A DNA stretch of 64,000 bases from Desulfuromonadaceae bacterium (GTDB taxonomy: Bacteria > Desulfobacterota > Desulfuromonadia > Geobacterales > Pseudopelobacteraceae): contig JAQTZV010000012.1 of assembly GCA_028687585.1 (NCBI GenBank), positions 62,001 through 126,000 on the forward strand, given 5' to 3'. Every line of letters begins with the position of its first letter. The stretch's first letter is position 1. The translations under genes were made by a program, and so were the position numbers. The notes under the pieces are model-generated. The model did no database searches. It was not told where the DNA came from and saw only the letters and a list, made by a program, of their open reading frames with translations. This document shows positions 49,694 to 59,023 of the stretch, in pieces.

Positions 49694-51010
49694 TTAATTG
49701 AGCGGATAACGTGGAAGTTTAATGGTCACCTTCAGTCCTTTCCCTGTGGCTGTCTCGCCAAGTGCGATGCTGCCGTCATGCCTTATAACGGCGGATTTGA
49801 CGATAGCCATGCCAAGGCCACAGCCGGTGGCATCCGTGCGCTGACCACGATTAAATCGATCAAAAATCAGCTCTCTTTTTTCGAGCGGGATACCAGGGCC
49901 GGTGTCGGCGACTTCTATAACAACCGTACGTTCGGTGTTGCGTGCTGTCACATCGACTTTGCCGCCAGGCAACGTATAGCGTATGGCATTATCAACCAGA
50001 TTGCTGATCATGGCCCGTAACGCATCAGGTTCTCCCGTGATTATAACCGGTTCATCGTCCTGTGCCGCAAGCGTAATCCCCTTGTCTGCCGCAATCCGGG
50101 ACTGTTCAGAGATGATCTCTGTTACCAGGCTGTTGATCGAAACTTCTCTGATGGTGAAGCGTGGCGCTTCCGGTTCAACGCGCGCCAGCGCAAGAAGCTG
50201 GCCGACCAGCCGGGCAGCCCGATTAACTCCTGATTTTAGCTTATCCAGCGCCTCGATACGTTCCTCTTCTCCGGAACTCTGTTCCAGGATGCGCAGTTGC
50301 AGCGTTATTGCAGTCAGTGGTGTCCGGAGTTCATGGGCGGCGTCAGCGACAAAGCGCTTCTGGATATCAAAAGCATGTCCAAGTTGGTCAAACAGATAGT
50401 TGAGCCGTTTGACTAATGGGAGAATCTCAACCGGCAGGTCATGTTCCGGGAGCGGTTCCAGTGATGTTGGTGAGAGCCGCGCCACGCCATTTGCAATCCT
50501 GTTGAGCGGAGTGAGCGCATGGCGGACTACTATCCAGATTATCACGGCAAGTACAGCGAAAATAATACATATGGGAATCATGGTACGCTGGATAAAGGAA
50601 ACACTCATTTCCTGGCGTGCCGTTAATGATTGGGATACCTGTATGGTTCGCCCCAGATGCGAAATGAGATACACCCGCCACTGCTCGTTCCCGGCGGAAA
50701 TAGTGTGCAAACCGGTAGTTGTTGCGCGCGGAAGAGTGGTGTTCTGGCGTGATGTATAGATGAGAGTGCCGGACGGATCCCAAACCTGAACGGTGAAGCC
50801 TTCATCCTTTTCATAGTCGGAAGCTGCTGCGGGTTGCAGATCAAAGGTTTTCTGATCGCGGTGTGAAAGGGCTATTTGATAGAGTTGGTAGTCAAAGAGC
50901 TCACTGATTTCTTCATGGACTTCCATGTATGAGCTGACACCGATCAGCACGGCAGACACGGTCAGCGCCGTGAGGAGCAGCGCAAGAAGCTGTCGGTTGA
51001 TAGATCTCAT
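49694..51010 (-). CDS. Sensor histidine kinase (QseC/TctE-like)
   Basis: The 438-residue kinase has helices near 8-28 and 143-165, a periplasmic sensor between them (about 30-140), HAMP, HisKA with FVADAAHELRTPLTAITLQL, N-box SNLVDNAIRYTLP, DTGPGIP and CGLGMAIV. Cognate of the OmpR-type regulator that precedes it, which overlaps its start by four bases. The GCGLGMAIV G-box and QseC-like order suggest quorum/metal-type family but the signal is unknown. Confidence 0.93.
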   Translation of the reverse strand: MRSINRQLLALLLTALTVSAVLIGVSSYMEVHEEISELFDYQLYQIALSHRDQKTFDLQPAAASDYEKDEGFTVQVWDPSGTLIYTSRQNTTLPRATTTGLHTISAGNEQWRVYLISHLGRTIQVSQSLTARQEMSVSFIQRTMIPICIIFAVLAVIIWIVVRHALTPLNRIANGVARLSPTSLEPLPEHDLPVEILPLVKRLNYLFDQLGHAFDIQKRFVADAAHELRTPLTAITLQLRILEQSSGEEERIEALDKLKSGVNRAARLVGQLLALARVEPEAPRFTIREVSINSLVTEIISEQSRIAADKGITLAAQDDEPVIITGEPDALRAMISNLVDNAIRYTLPGGKVDVTARNTERTVVIEVADTGPGIPLEKRELIFDRFNRGQRTDATGCGLGMAIVKSAVIRHDGSIALGETATGKGLKVTIKLPRYPLN

Positions 51011-51672
51011 GTTTTATCGACCACCTGATAGCCGATTCCGCGTACGGTACGAATCAGGTTCTGGCCGATTTTTTTTCTTAAATTGTGGATATGTACTTCA
51101 ATGGCATTGCTTTCAACCTCTTCGTCCCAGCCGTATAAACGTTCTTCAAGCTGTTCACGTGAAACGGTCGCTCCAGGTCGCTCCAGCAGATGGGTGATAA
51201 TGGAGAACTCACGCTGCGAAAGCTTGATCGCCTTTTCATGACACCATAGTTCATGTGTTGCCGGGTTAAGTGTTAACGGTCCAAATGTTATTACAGGCTC
51301 TACTCTGCCATCCCGACGTCGCAGGAGTGCCCTGATGCGTGCTGCCAGCTCATCCGGGTCAAACGGCTTGACCAGATAGTCATCTGCGCCACTATCCAAT
51401 CCGGCAATTCGATCACTGACTGCGTCTCGGGCCGTCAAGATGATGACGGGAGTCGCATCCTTTCTTCTGCGCAGATCAGATAAAATATCCAGTCCGCTTT
51501 TTCCCCCGGGCAATTTCAAGTCAAGCAACACAAGATCATATGATAATGAGTTTAGTGCCAACCCTGCTTCTTCAGCATCCTGCACCCAATCCACTGCAAA
51601 GGATTCCAGTCGCAAAATGCGCTGCACGGCATCGCCCAACATCGGATCGTCTTCGACCAGCAGCAGTCTCAT
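51007..51672 (-). CDS. OmpR-family response regulator
   Basis: A 221-residue protein: receiver LLLVEDDPMLGDAVQRIL, phospho-Asp in LVLLDLKLPGGKSG, switch Thr/Lys region VIILTAR and LVKPFD; winged helix in LTLNPATHELWC, REFSIITHLLERPGATVSR and EVHIHNLRKKIG. DNA-binding regulator paired with the kinase at 49694. Preceded by the AMIN gene in the same orientation. Confidence 0.94.
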   Translation of the reverse strand: MRLLLVEDDPMLGDAVQRILRLESFAVDWVQDAEEAGLALNSLSYDLVLLDLKLPGGKSGLDILSDLRRRKDATPVIILTARDAVSDRIAGLDSGADDYLVKPFDPDELAARIRALLRRRDGRVEPVITFGPLTLNPATHELWCHEKAIKLSQREFSIITHLLERPGATVSREQLEERLYGWDEEVESNAIEVHIHNLRKKIGQNLIRTVRGIGYQVVDKT

Positions 51673-51681
51673 GTTTCAACG

Positions 51682-52659
51682 CTACTTAAAATTTATCCGC
51701 AGACCATATGCCATTTTAGTAATGGTATGAGAAGGAAATCCGGCTTTGCTGGAATCCATTACAACACGAATATTAGTTGGAGAGACACCGATGCGGACTT
51801 TTGAGATCCCGAACTTATTGATGGCAGCAGTCATTGGTTTCTGGTTTGTATTGTCAGTGGCGATATCGATGACCAGACGATCCGGGGAATTTAATTTCAA
51901 TGTCTTGTAATCAGGTATCGCCTGGTTCGCACGTATTTCAATGAATGTTGCGCCGGTTACAATCTCTTTTATGGTCAGTGCTGCAGAAGGTGCCGGGGCG
52001 GCGGTAACCGGAACAACCGGCTCTAGCTTCGGTGTTTGCGCCGTTGGTGCTGCTGAGAGTTCAGTCCCGCTATCTGTTTTTGTTGTCGAGGTTTTAGCGG
52101 TTGGAATAATTGATGCGACTTCCGGTTCATCGAGTCCTAGTGGATCTTCTTCTTGAGGAGCTCCCGTGGCTGCAGGTGATGCTATCATTGATACTGGTTC
52201 GGGAACCGTCATTGGTTTGATCTCCGGTTTCAGTTCCGGGCTGGCTTCCGGTTTACTTGCCGCAGATGTTGATCCACCAAATGTTACCGTCAGTAATTTG
52301 CGATCAGGAGAGGCACTTACGGAAATATCTGCTTCCGAAACGAGATTGAAAATAATTCTACTGACTACGATGCCGGAAAACTGGGCCTTATCAACACTGA
52401 TGCTTGATACCACGCCTTTGTTTACGACAATCAATGGCTCGACTTTTTCCGGATCGGCTTCTGCAATGTCGACTACTGCCCGGGCTTGTCCGGGCAGTTT
52501 GTAATACGTGTACGTCATTGGAATGTCAGCTGAAATTTCAATAGATACGGAACCTCCAGCAACAACCGGTTTGACATCAAGCAGTTCAGCCGCGAAGAGA
52601 GTGGACTGCATGCATATCAGTACCGCAATAAGTTGCACGGCAGTAAACGCTTTTTTCAT
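51682..52659 (-). CDS. AMIN-domain envelope protein
   Basis: A 325-residue protein with a signal peptide ending near LFA-AEL. Two AMIN domains frame a long Pro/Ala/Thr-rich linker (about 145-235): N-terminal LLDVKPVVAGGSVSIEISAD to LLTVTFGG, and C-terminal IKEIVTGATFIEIRANQAIP to LRINFK. AMIN domains localise proteins to the cell wall, as in PilQ and amidases. It may help position an envelope machine; no catalytic domain is present. Confidence 0.85.
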   Translation of the reverse strand: MKKAFTAVQLIAVLICMQSTLFAAELLDVKPVVAGGSVSIEISADIPMTYTYYKLPGQARAVVDIAEADPEKVEPLIVVNKGVVSSISVDKAQFSGIVVSRIIFNLVSEADISVSASPDRKLLTVTFGGSTSAASKPEASPELKPEIKPMTVPEPVSMIASPAATGAPQEEDPLGLDEPEVASIIPTAKTSTTKTDSGTELSAAPTAQTPKLEPVVPVTAAPAPSAALTIKEIVTGATFIEIRANQAIPDYKTLKLNSPDRLVIDIATDNTNQKPMTAAINKFGISKVRIGVSPTNIRVVMDSSKAGFPSHTITKMAYGLRINFK

Positions 52660-52726
52660 CTGGTAAACCTCCGGAGTGTAAGTTCAATGAAGTTCGAATA
52701 AAGATGTTGGCAAAAATTATTATTGG

Positions 52727-54490
52727 TTATTTCAGCCCGAAATCATTCAGGTCATCGTCTGAAAAATCAAGTAAGTCCGAAATGTTTGTTGCGTCGAGGC
52801 GTGAACTAATGTCTTTGAAACCAGGAATTACGGCGTTAATCTCGTTGAAAAGAGCATGTGCCTCTTCTGTCTTTCCCACCGTTTCGTATCCGGTCGCCAA
52901 CTCATATTTCACCGTGCAGCTCTCTTCCGGAGTGAGACCTGGTTTTAATAGAGCCAGCAGTATCGTGGTGGCTTTTTCCAATTCACCACGCTCTCTCAGA
53001 CAAACGCACTGCATTATCAGGCATCCTACCAGCAGTGAAGGGTCTTGAGAAGCCTGATGAAATTCATTGAGTGCCTCATCGTATAAGCCCATCTCTTTAA
53101 AAGCCTGTCCAAGGTCAAAATGCGATTGGGCGTCAGAATTTTCCTGTTCGTTGCTGAACTTTACACCTCGCGGAGCAGAGTTAACGGTATCAAACAGGGC
53201 GCCGACAGAGTCAAGCCAGTTTTCATTAGATGATGAATTAGCGGCCCCCTCTTCCAATACGCTAAAGGGGGAGTCGATCTCGATCTCGACCTCGACCTCT
53301 TCATCAAACAACGGCGATGTGGTCACCATATCTTCAGAGAAACCAGCTTCAGGAGTCTCAACACCCGGAAGAGCAGTCGATGAACCCTGTTCGGCGGAGA
53401 TGCTTTGTTTGCCGAGTGACACCGTATGCAACGATTTTAGCTTTGATGTCAGTGAAACTTTTTCGCCTTCATTTCCGGCAGCAGTAGCAACTCTGAGGAG
53501 CCCTTCCAGAACTTTTGTATTGATTGGATCTGATTTGTCAAGGGCATGATATATCTGCTCAAGTTGCTGCAGGAAACCAGCTGAAATAAGGGTTGATTCG
53601 TATTGATCAAGTAACTCAAGAGCCGATGTGAGATTCTGTTCCGCAGTCGTTGACGAGATGAGGCCAAGCATGGCGACCGGTTCTGCAGGAAAATATTTGA
53701 GATAATGCTGATACGCTATTTTGACCTTCTGTGGTTGATCAAGAAGTTTGTACGCTTGTATTGTCAGTTCCCAGACACCTTTGTTGTTGGGATTGCTCCG
53801 GAGAAGATTCTGGAGACTGCCTATCGCTGTTGTGGCATTGCCCTGGCGGATCTGTTCAGAAAGCACCTCAAACAAAAAGTCCGGCTTCTCGGAGAAAAGT
53901 TGCTGAACGCGAGAACAAACTTTGGAAAGGGTTATATTGTCACTGCGTTCTATAAGCAGAGCCGCCGTTTTTATGAATACGGCATATGCCTCGGTTTTTT
54001 TCCCCTGTTGAACATAGGCTTCTGCCAGTTTGATTTTAATTGGGATATTTTGCGGATCAACGTTTTGCATCCTGTCAAGGATGTTCAGCGCCTCGGGAAC
54101 GTTATGAGACTTTTCATAGTATTCGTATATGAGTTTATATTCCGAAATAGCATTTGCAACGAGGCCATGTTTTTCATTAAGTTCGGCAAGCGTCAATGAA
54201 AGTGAAATATCGGCGGGGAAAAGTTTCTGCAGCTGTTTGTAAACAGCGATAGCTTTAAGATAAAAACCGTTTTTTGAGAAATGTTTGGCAACGGTTTCAA
54301 ATTCTTTACGGGCATCATCATTACGCGCACATTTAATGAGCAGCTCTGCGAACTTTTGGCGATGGTTAATGGCCGCAGGTTCTAATACAATAATCTGCTC
54401 GTAGGCTTTGGCCGCTTTGTCAAATTGACCGCGAGACGCAAACTTTTGAGCTTCTTCGATCAGCGTATCTTTTTTTGAGCTGGCCGCCAT
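52727..54490 (-). CDS. TPR-repeat protein
   Basis: A 587-residue protein of tetratricopeptide-like repeats (AQKFASRGQFDKAAKAYEQI, AELLIKCARNDDARKEFETV, LGQAFKEMGLYDEALNEFHQ). A low-complexity acidic part at about 365-420 splits the array. No signal peptide. The C-terminus (DATNISDLLDFSDDDLNDFG) is acidic. Scaffold for protein complexes in the cytoplasm; genes of this type occur near type IV pili or secretion loci in these bacteria, but nothing here proves it. Confidence 0.88.
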   Translation of the reverse strand: MAASSKKDTLIEEAQKFASRGQFDKAAKAYEQIIVLEPAAINHRQKFAELLIKCARNDDARKEFETVAKHFSKNGFYLKAIAVYKQLQKLFPADISLSLTLAELNEKHGLVANAISEYKLIYEYYEKSHNVPEALNILDRMQNVDPQNIPIKIKLAEAYVQQGKKTEAYAVFIKTAALLIERSDNITLSKVCSRVQQLFSEKPDFLFEVLSEQIRQGNATTAIGSLQNLLRSNPNNKGVWELTIQAYKLLDQPQKVKIAYQHYLKYFPAEPVAMLGLISSTTAEQNLTSALELLDQYESTLISAGFLQQLEQIYHALDKSDPINTKVLEGLLRVATAAGNEGEKVSLTSKLKSLHTVSLGKQSISAEQGSSTALPGVETPEAGFSEDMVTTSPLFDEEVEVEIEIDSPFSVLEEGAANSSSNENWLDSVGALFDTVNSAPRGVKFSNEQENSDAQSHFDLGQAFKEMGLYDEALNEFHQASQDPSLLVGCLIMQCVCLRERGELEKATTILLALLKPGLTPEESCTVKYELATGYETVGKTEEAHALFNEINAVIPGFKDISSRLDATNISDLLDFSDDDLNDFGLK

Positions 54491-54741
54491 AGTTTTCCTC
54501 GAGCGTGGTAAGCGGGAAGTTGACCAAATCAGTAACGTCTGAAGACAAGGTAATAGCTACTGTAGCAGTACGGTTTTGTCAAGCTTAATATCTTGGTTAT
54601 ATTAGGATATTCAGCGTTTTAAGTGGTTTTATTTTGCTTTGACATGCCCCATAAAATCCTTTACGGTACGGCAGTCATTTTGTTTCAACCATTAATATGC
54701 GGCGCATATGAGTCCGTGAATTTTAATCTGGAGGCTGTGGG

Positions 54742-55698
54742 ATGCGTTTCCTGCCGAAAGCAAATCCGCTTTACGAAAAAACTCCCGCCAATAGTGTAAT
54801 TATTCCTGATGTTTTTGAAAAACTTGGCATCGGCGGGTTTACCGGGTATGTACATCACACGGCCCCGGAATTTGAGTTCTATGGAGTTTTCGCCCATGGG
54901 AAGTTGCTGTGTGCCCACAGTTGTAGTGGCACGAGGGATAAGTCGGGTTTTGAAGCTCTTGTTTTTCTGTGTGATGCGGTGATCGCGACTGGCGGCGAAA
55001 TTAATGTGTACCGCATGACTACTGATCTTGCGGTATGTGCTCACGCCCAGATTGTCGGCACTCGACTATTTAGTGGTGAAGAGGTACGGCAGGTTGATAT
55101 TAAAGGTGTTCTGGCCCGTCTGAGAAGTCAGGGACTGAACGGGGTGGTACGCTTTTACACAACGGAACGCTCCGCCATGATGTTTTATAAAGATGGAGTG
55201 CCGATTGGTTTTTACCACGATGAAGCCGACTCAATTGAATCCTCTTCGGATGAAGCACGGAAAATTGCCGCGTTGCCTGGTGCGCGTGTAGAAGTTTGCA
55301 CCACCAGGACACTTGAAGAGTTGCTGGAATATGACTTGCTGCAGATGGTTAACCTCCCGAAGTTATGGGAATCAGCTCTGGCACGTTGCGTTGCGGCTCG
55401 CCTGAAAACTGCTCATGATGTTGAGCCACCTGTTACACGGCCAGGTGAACAAAAGCTGCTGGAACTGGTTGATGATATTTCTGAAGTTGCTGCAGCCTAT
55501 CTTTCACGGGCGGGTCGAGTCATTGTTGAAAAAAGAATCAAGGAGCTGGGCGGCCCTTTGTTACTGCTTGATCAGGGGAAGCGCGCGCAATTTCTTGCGC
55601 TCGTCGAAGCAGATTCCATGGAAATTGACAGTCATGCCCGTATTGACGAAATGATTGACCTGATGAGATCAGAAATTACCGGCCGGCTTGCAGTTTAA
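54742..55698 (+). CDS. DUF4388-like cytoplasmic protein
   Basis: A 318-residue protein after GGAGG. It has DUF4388-like strands (GIGGFTGYVHHTAPEFEFYG, VFAHGKLLCAHS and GLNGVVRFYTTERSAMMFYK, FYHDEADSIES) in two copies and a helical C-terminus (LLELVDDISEVAAAYLSRAG). It resembles signalling adaptors near gliding/pili genes. First gene of a long plus-strand operon. Confidence 0.65.
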   Translation: MRFLPKANPLYEKTPANSVIIPDVFEKLGIGGFTGYVHHTAPEFEFYGVFAHGKLLCAHSCSGTRDKSGFEALVFLCDAVIATGGEINVYRMTTDLAVCAHAQIVGTRLFSGEEVRQVDIKGVLARLRSQGLNGVVRFYTTERSAMMFYKDGVPIGFYHDEADSIESSSDEARKIAALPGARVEVCTTRTLEELLEYDLLQMVNLPKLWESALARCVAARLKTAHDVEPPVTRPGEQKLLELVDDISEVAAAYLSRAGRVIVEKRIKELGGPLLLLDQGKRAQFLALVEADSMEIDSHARIDEMIDLMRSEITGRLAV

Positions 55699-55722
55699 TG
55701 GTCGAAACAACAGGGACTAGCC

Positions 55723-56358
55723 GTGCACGTTCAGCAGATTCTTAAAGAATACCTGGAGATTCACGGATACTGGGTGTTGTTTGTCGGAACGTTTCTTGAG
55801 GGTGAAGCCATTCTGCTCCTGGCCGGTTTTCTGGCTTTTCAGGGGTACCTGGATATTGTAGGTGTTATAAGTACCGCCTGGGCCGGATCTTTCCTTGGTG
55901 ATCAGTGTTATTTCTTCCTTGGCCGTTTCAAGGGGAGATTGCTGCTCAAACGTTTTCACTCTATTGCCAAAAAATTTCGTCTGGCACTTAAGCTTATAGA
56001 AAGATACGGTAATTTTGTCGCGTTCATTTCCCGCTTTACCTATGGATTCAGAATCGTTCTGCCAATAATACTCGGCATGACCAATCTTGCTCCCCGTACA
56101 TTTTTCCTGATAAATCTGGCCAGCGCTCTTATCTGGGCGATTGCCTTTTCTCTTGGGGGGTATCTGTTTGGTAAAAGCGCTTCGCTACTGCTGGACAACG
56201 TCAGCAGCTATGAGCATTACCTCGTTTTAGCCCTGCTCTGCTTCATCGGTCTGGCGTGGTCTGCTCATGTCTACCACGTATGGAAGCTCAAAAAACCGGC
56301 CAGAGATCGATTAGCCCGGATGCGGTCCCTTCATACTTCTCGAAAGGTGCACTCTTGA
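55723..56358 (+). CDS. DedA family membrane protein
   Basis: GTG start at 55723; 211 residues. SNARE-associated/DedA fold with helices (WVLFVGTFLEGEAILLLAGF, FLGDQCYFFLGRFKG, RFTYGFRIVLPIILGMTN, LFGKSASLLL). The conserved Glu in FLEGEA, and Arg residues in RFTYGFR are characteristic. DedA proteins flip lipids such as undecaprenyl phosphate. Confidence 0.9.
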   Translation: MHVQQILKEYLEIHGYWVLFVGTFLEGEAILLLAGFLAFQGYLDIVGVISTAWAGSFLGDQCYFFLGRFKGRLLLKRFHSIAKKFRLALKLIERYGNFVAFISRFTYGFRIVLPIILGMTNLAPRTFFLINLASALIWAIAFSLGGYLFGKSASLLLDNVSSYEHYLVLALLCFIGLAWSAHVYHVWKLKKPARDRLARMRSLHTSRKVHS

Positions 56359-57089
56359 TCAAAGATATCATCATTATTCTGGTTGAACCCCAATCACCCG
56401 GTAATATCGGTATGGCCTGCCGGGCCATGAAAAATATGGGTGTTACCCAGTTAAGAATCGTCAAAGGTTGTAACCGGTTTGACTCGGAAGCGCTCAAATT
56501 CGCTGTTGCTGCACGTGATCTGCTTGAATCGGCAGTGGTTTACCCCGATCTTGCCGCAGCCATGTCCGACTGCACCCTGACGGTCGGCACTACCAGGAGA
56601 CATGGTAAATACCGCCAGGAGATTCTATCTCCCGCAGAGGTGTCAAGTCATCTCAGGGAGCAGGCTGCTCCCGACTGCAGGGCAGCTATTGTTTTCGGGC
56701 GCGAGGACAGTGGCTTGACGACAGAAGAGCTCTCTCTCTGCCGCTGGCATGCCACTATTCCGACATCGCGCGAATATGGTTCGCTCAATCTGGCGCAGTC
56801 GGTGCTGCTTTTTTGCTACGAACTTGGCAAAGCGTCAGAATCAGCCGGGGGGGGGCGTCCGCTTGACCTGGCTAAATCCGGTGAGATGGAGTCTCTCTTT
56901 GGTCACTTTAATGCGACGCTGAACAAAATTGGTTTTCTCAATGAACAGAATCCCGAGCACATGATGCGCTCACTGCGGAGAATATTTTTCCGGGCGAATC
57001 TTGACAGTCGCGAAGTAACGGTGTTGCGCGGGATGCTGACACAGATAGATTGGGCCAGTTCGGCTTTTGACGGGAGAAAGCGCTCGTGA
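56355..57089 (+). CDS. trmJ: tRNA/rRNA 2'-O-methyltransferase TrmJ-like (SPOUT)
   Basis: TTG at 56355 overlaps the DedA stop; 244 residues. SPOUT knot motifs: ILVEPQSPGNIGMACRAMKN, VFGREDSGLTTEEL, IPTSREYGSLNLAQSVLLFC. The family methylates tRNA position 32. A run of nine G bases inside the gene (56847-56855) encodes GGG near residue 166 and is a slippage-prone site. Confidence 0.9.
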   Translation: MIKDIIIILVEPQSPGNIGMACRAMKNMGVTQLRIVKGCNRFDSEALKFAVAARDLLESAVVYPDLAAAMSDCTLTVGTTRRHGKYRQEILSPAEVSSHLREQAAPDCRAAIVFGREDSGLTTEELSLCRWHATIPTSREYGSLNLAQSVLLFCYELGKASESAGGGRPLDLAKSGEMESLFGHFNATLNKIGFLNEQNPEHMMRSLRRIFFRANLDSREVTVLRGMLTQIDWASSAFDGRKRS

Positions 57090-57367
57090 CTGCGACAACA
57101 ATCGGGCTGGTGGCCGGAACACTTACCAGCATTGCTGCCATTCCGCAGGTGATAAAAACAGTGAAAACCCGCCATGTCCGCGATATCTCCATCTGGCAGC
57201 CGCTCCTGTTGTCATTCGGCGTTGCTCTTTGGATGGTATACGGAATTCTTATCGGGGACTTACCGTTGATACTTGCCAATATTACTCCTTTAGTATGTAA
57301 TGTTATCCTGACCGGTATGAAACTGCGCTATGGCAAGGAAGATTGTTTAATACCAAGCGAGCCATAA
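57086..57367 (+). CDS. SemiSWEET sugar transporter
   Basis: GTG at 57086 overlaps the trmJ stop by four bases; 93 residues. Three helices with PQ motif AAIPQVIKT, WQPLLLSFGVALWMVYGI and ANITPLVCNVILTGMKL. SemiSWEETs dimerise into small sugar (sucrose/glucose) transporters. Confidence 0.88.
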   Translation: MTATTIGLVAGTLTSIAAIPQVIKTVKTRHVRDISIWQPLLLSFGVALWMVYGILIGDLPLILANITPLVCNVILTGMKLRYGKEDCLIPSEP

Positions 57368-58719
57368 ATTTGGACATCTTCTCTGAAAAAACAATTCTCA
57401 CGGTAAGCCGATTGACCGCTCTGCTTCGTGGAGTCCTTGAGGAAAACTTCGAGCAGCTCTGGCTGCAGGGGGAGGCTTCTAATATTTCCTACCCTTCTTC
57501 AGGTCATTGTTATTTTACCCTGAAGGATCCTGGTGCACAGATCCGCTGCGTGATGTTCAAGAGCGCCGTAAAGAATCTTAAATTCCGTTTGACTGATGGC
57601 ATGGAACTGATTGCACGTGGTCGGATTTCAGTATATGACCAGCGCGGCGAATACCAACTGATCTGCGAGTACGTGGAACCGGCGGGAATCGGCGCCCTTC
57701 AGGCCGCCTTTGTACAATTAAAGGAAAAACTTGCTCTCGAGGGGCTGTTTGCCGAAGCGCACAAGATTCCTCTCCCGCGTTTTCCCCGTAAAATCGGTGT
57801 GGTAACATCACCGACCGGCGCCGTTATCCGCGATATTCTGCATGTACTGAAGCGTCGTTTTGCCTCGCTGGATGTGCAGCTCTATCCGGTACGCGTTCAG
57901 GGGGAAGGGTCGGCGGTGGAAATTGCCGGGGCCATTGATGAGATGAATCGTCTGGCCGAGGTTGACGTACTTATTGTCGGCCGTGGTGGTGGTTCACTCG
58001 AAGACTTGTGGGCATTTAATGAAGAGGTTGTGGCACGAGCCGTCTATCGGTCTGAAATTCCGGTTATCTCGGCTGTCGGGCACGAAACAGACTGGACAAT
58101 GTGTGACTTTGTTGCCGATCTGCGGGCGCCAACGCCATCAGCAGCAGCCGAACTGGTGATTGCAAGCAGTGACGAACTTCGCAACCAGATCGATTCATTA
58201 TCCGGCCGGGCAGTGAGGTCGGTCCAAACCCTGTTGAATGCTCATATTGGCCGTCTTGAAGGCTTGCGGAGGGCACTGCATGATCCGCGTACTATGCTTG
58301 GCCATATGGCGCAACGAACGGATGATTTGACCGGAAGGCTTGAGCTGGGCCTGCGTGTTGCCGTCTCACGCCGCCGCGACCGTTTTGAGCGACTTCTGGA
58401 TGCTCTGCAGCATAATGATCCGCTCGGCAGAATTGATGCCTTCCGCCAAAGGATTGCCCTGTTGACAATGCGCTCGGAAGGGCTGCTGGCACACCGTTTA
58501 GATGCTCTCAAGCAAGAGTTTTACGATAAGGCGGTGCGACTGGAGGTGCTGTCTCCGCTCAAAACGCTTGCTCGTGGCTACGCGATTGCCACCCGGGAGA
58601 ACGTTCGATCAACCGTTACCGATGCCGGTTCGCTGACAATCGGTGAGCAACTGCGGGTGAAATTCCATCTCGGTGAGGCCCGCTGTCGGGTGGAATCACT
58701 GGAATCCGGTAAAACTTGA
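57343..58719 (+). CDS. xseA: Exodeoxyribonuclease VII large subunit
   Basis: 458 residues from TTG at 57343, preceded by AAGGA; a TTG at 57370 is an alternative. OB domain in FEQLWLQGEASNISYPSSGH and CYFTLKDPGAQIRCVMFKS; catalytic domain in RKIGVVTSPTGAVIRDILHV, LIVGRGGGSLEDLWAFNEE, PVISAVGHETDWTMCDFVAD, RAPTPSAAAEL; coiled coil at the end. Degrades single-stranded DNA with XseB. Overlaps the SemiSWEET gene by 25 bases. Confidence 0.95.
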   Translation: MFNTKRAINLDIFSEKTILTVSRLTALLRGVLEENFEQLWLQGEASNISYPSSGHCYFTLKDPGAQIRCVMFKSAVKNLKFRLTDGMELIARGRISVYDQRGEYQLICEYVEPAGIGALQAAFVQLKEKLALEGLFAEAHKIPLPRFPRKIGVVTSPTGAVIRDILHVLKRRFASLDVQLYPVRVQGEGSAVEIAGAIDEMNRLAEVDVLIVGRGGGSLEDLWAFNEEVVARAVYRSEIPVISAVGHETDWTMCDFVADLRAPTPSAAAELVIASSDELRNQIDSLSGRAVRSVQTLLNAHIGRLEGLRRALHDPRTMLGHMAQRTDDLTGRLELGLRVAVSRRRDRFERLLDALQHNDPLGRIDAFRQRIALLTMRSEGLLAHRLDALKQEFYDKAVRLEVLSPLKTLARGYAIATRENVRSTVTDAGSLTIGEQLRVKFHLGEARCRVESLESGKT

Positions 58720-58776
58720 CGCTCGACGCCATATCTATATACAATCAAAAAACTATTTATGTGAGAGACCGCAACT

Positions 58777-59007
58777 ATGGCCACGGATAAATTTGAAGTA
58801 TCACTTAAGAAACTGGAAGAAATAGTAACGCGTCTGGAAACCGGTTCTCTTTCGCTTGAGGATTCCCTGAAAGCTTTTGAAGAGGGGGTAAAGCATTCCG
58901 CTTTTTGCTCCAGCAGGCTTGACGAGGCTGAACGGCGGGTCGAAATCCTTCTGAGACAGAAAGACGGTTCATTGAAGCGGGAGCCGTTTGAGCCGGATGA
59001 AGAGTAA
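58777..59007 (+). CDS. xseB: Exodeoxyribonuclease VII small subunit
   Basis: A 76-residue protein with the XseB pattern: KFEVSLKKLEEIVTRLETGS, LEDSLKAFEEGVK. It pairs with XseA encoded just upstream. Confidence 0.95.
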   Translation: MATDKFEVSLKKLEEIVTRLETGSLSLEDSLKAFEEGVKHSAFCSSRLDEAERRVEILLRQKDGSLKREPFEPDEE

Positions 59008-59023
59008 CAATAAAGGAATGCCG

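Noticed and set aside
55379..55394. TGGCACG...TTGC sigma-54-like match
   Set aside because: GG and GC are 13 rather than 12 bases apart and the site lies inside a coding gene.
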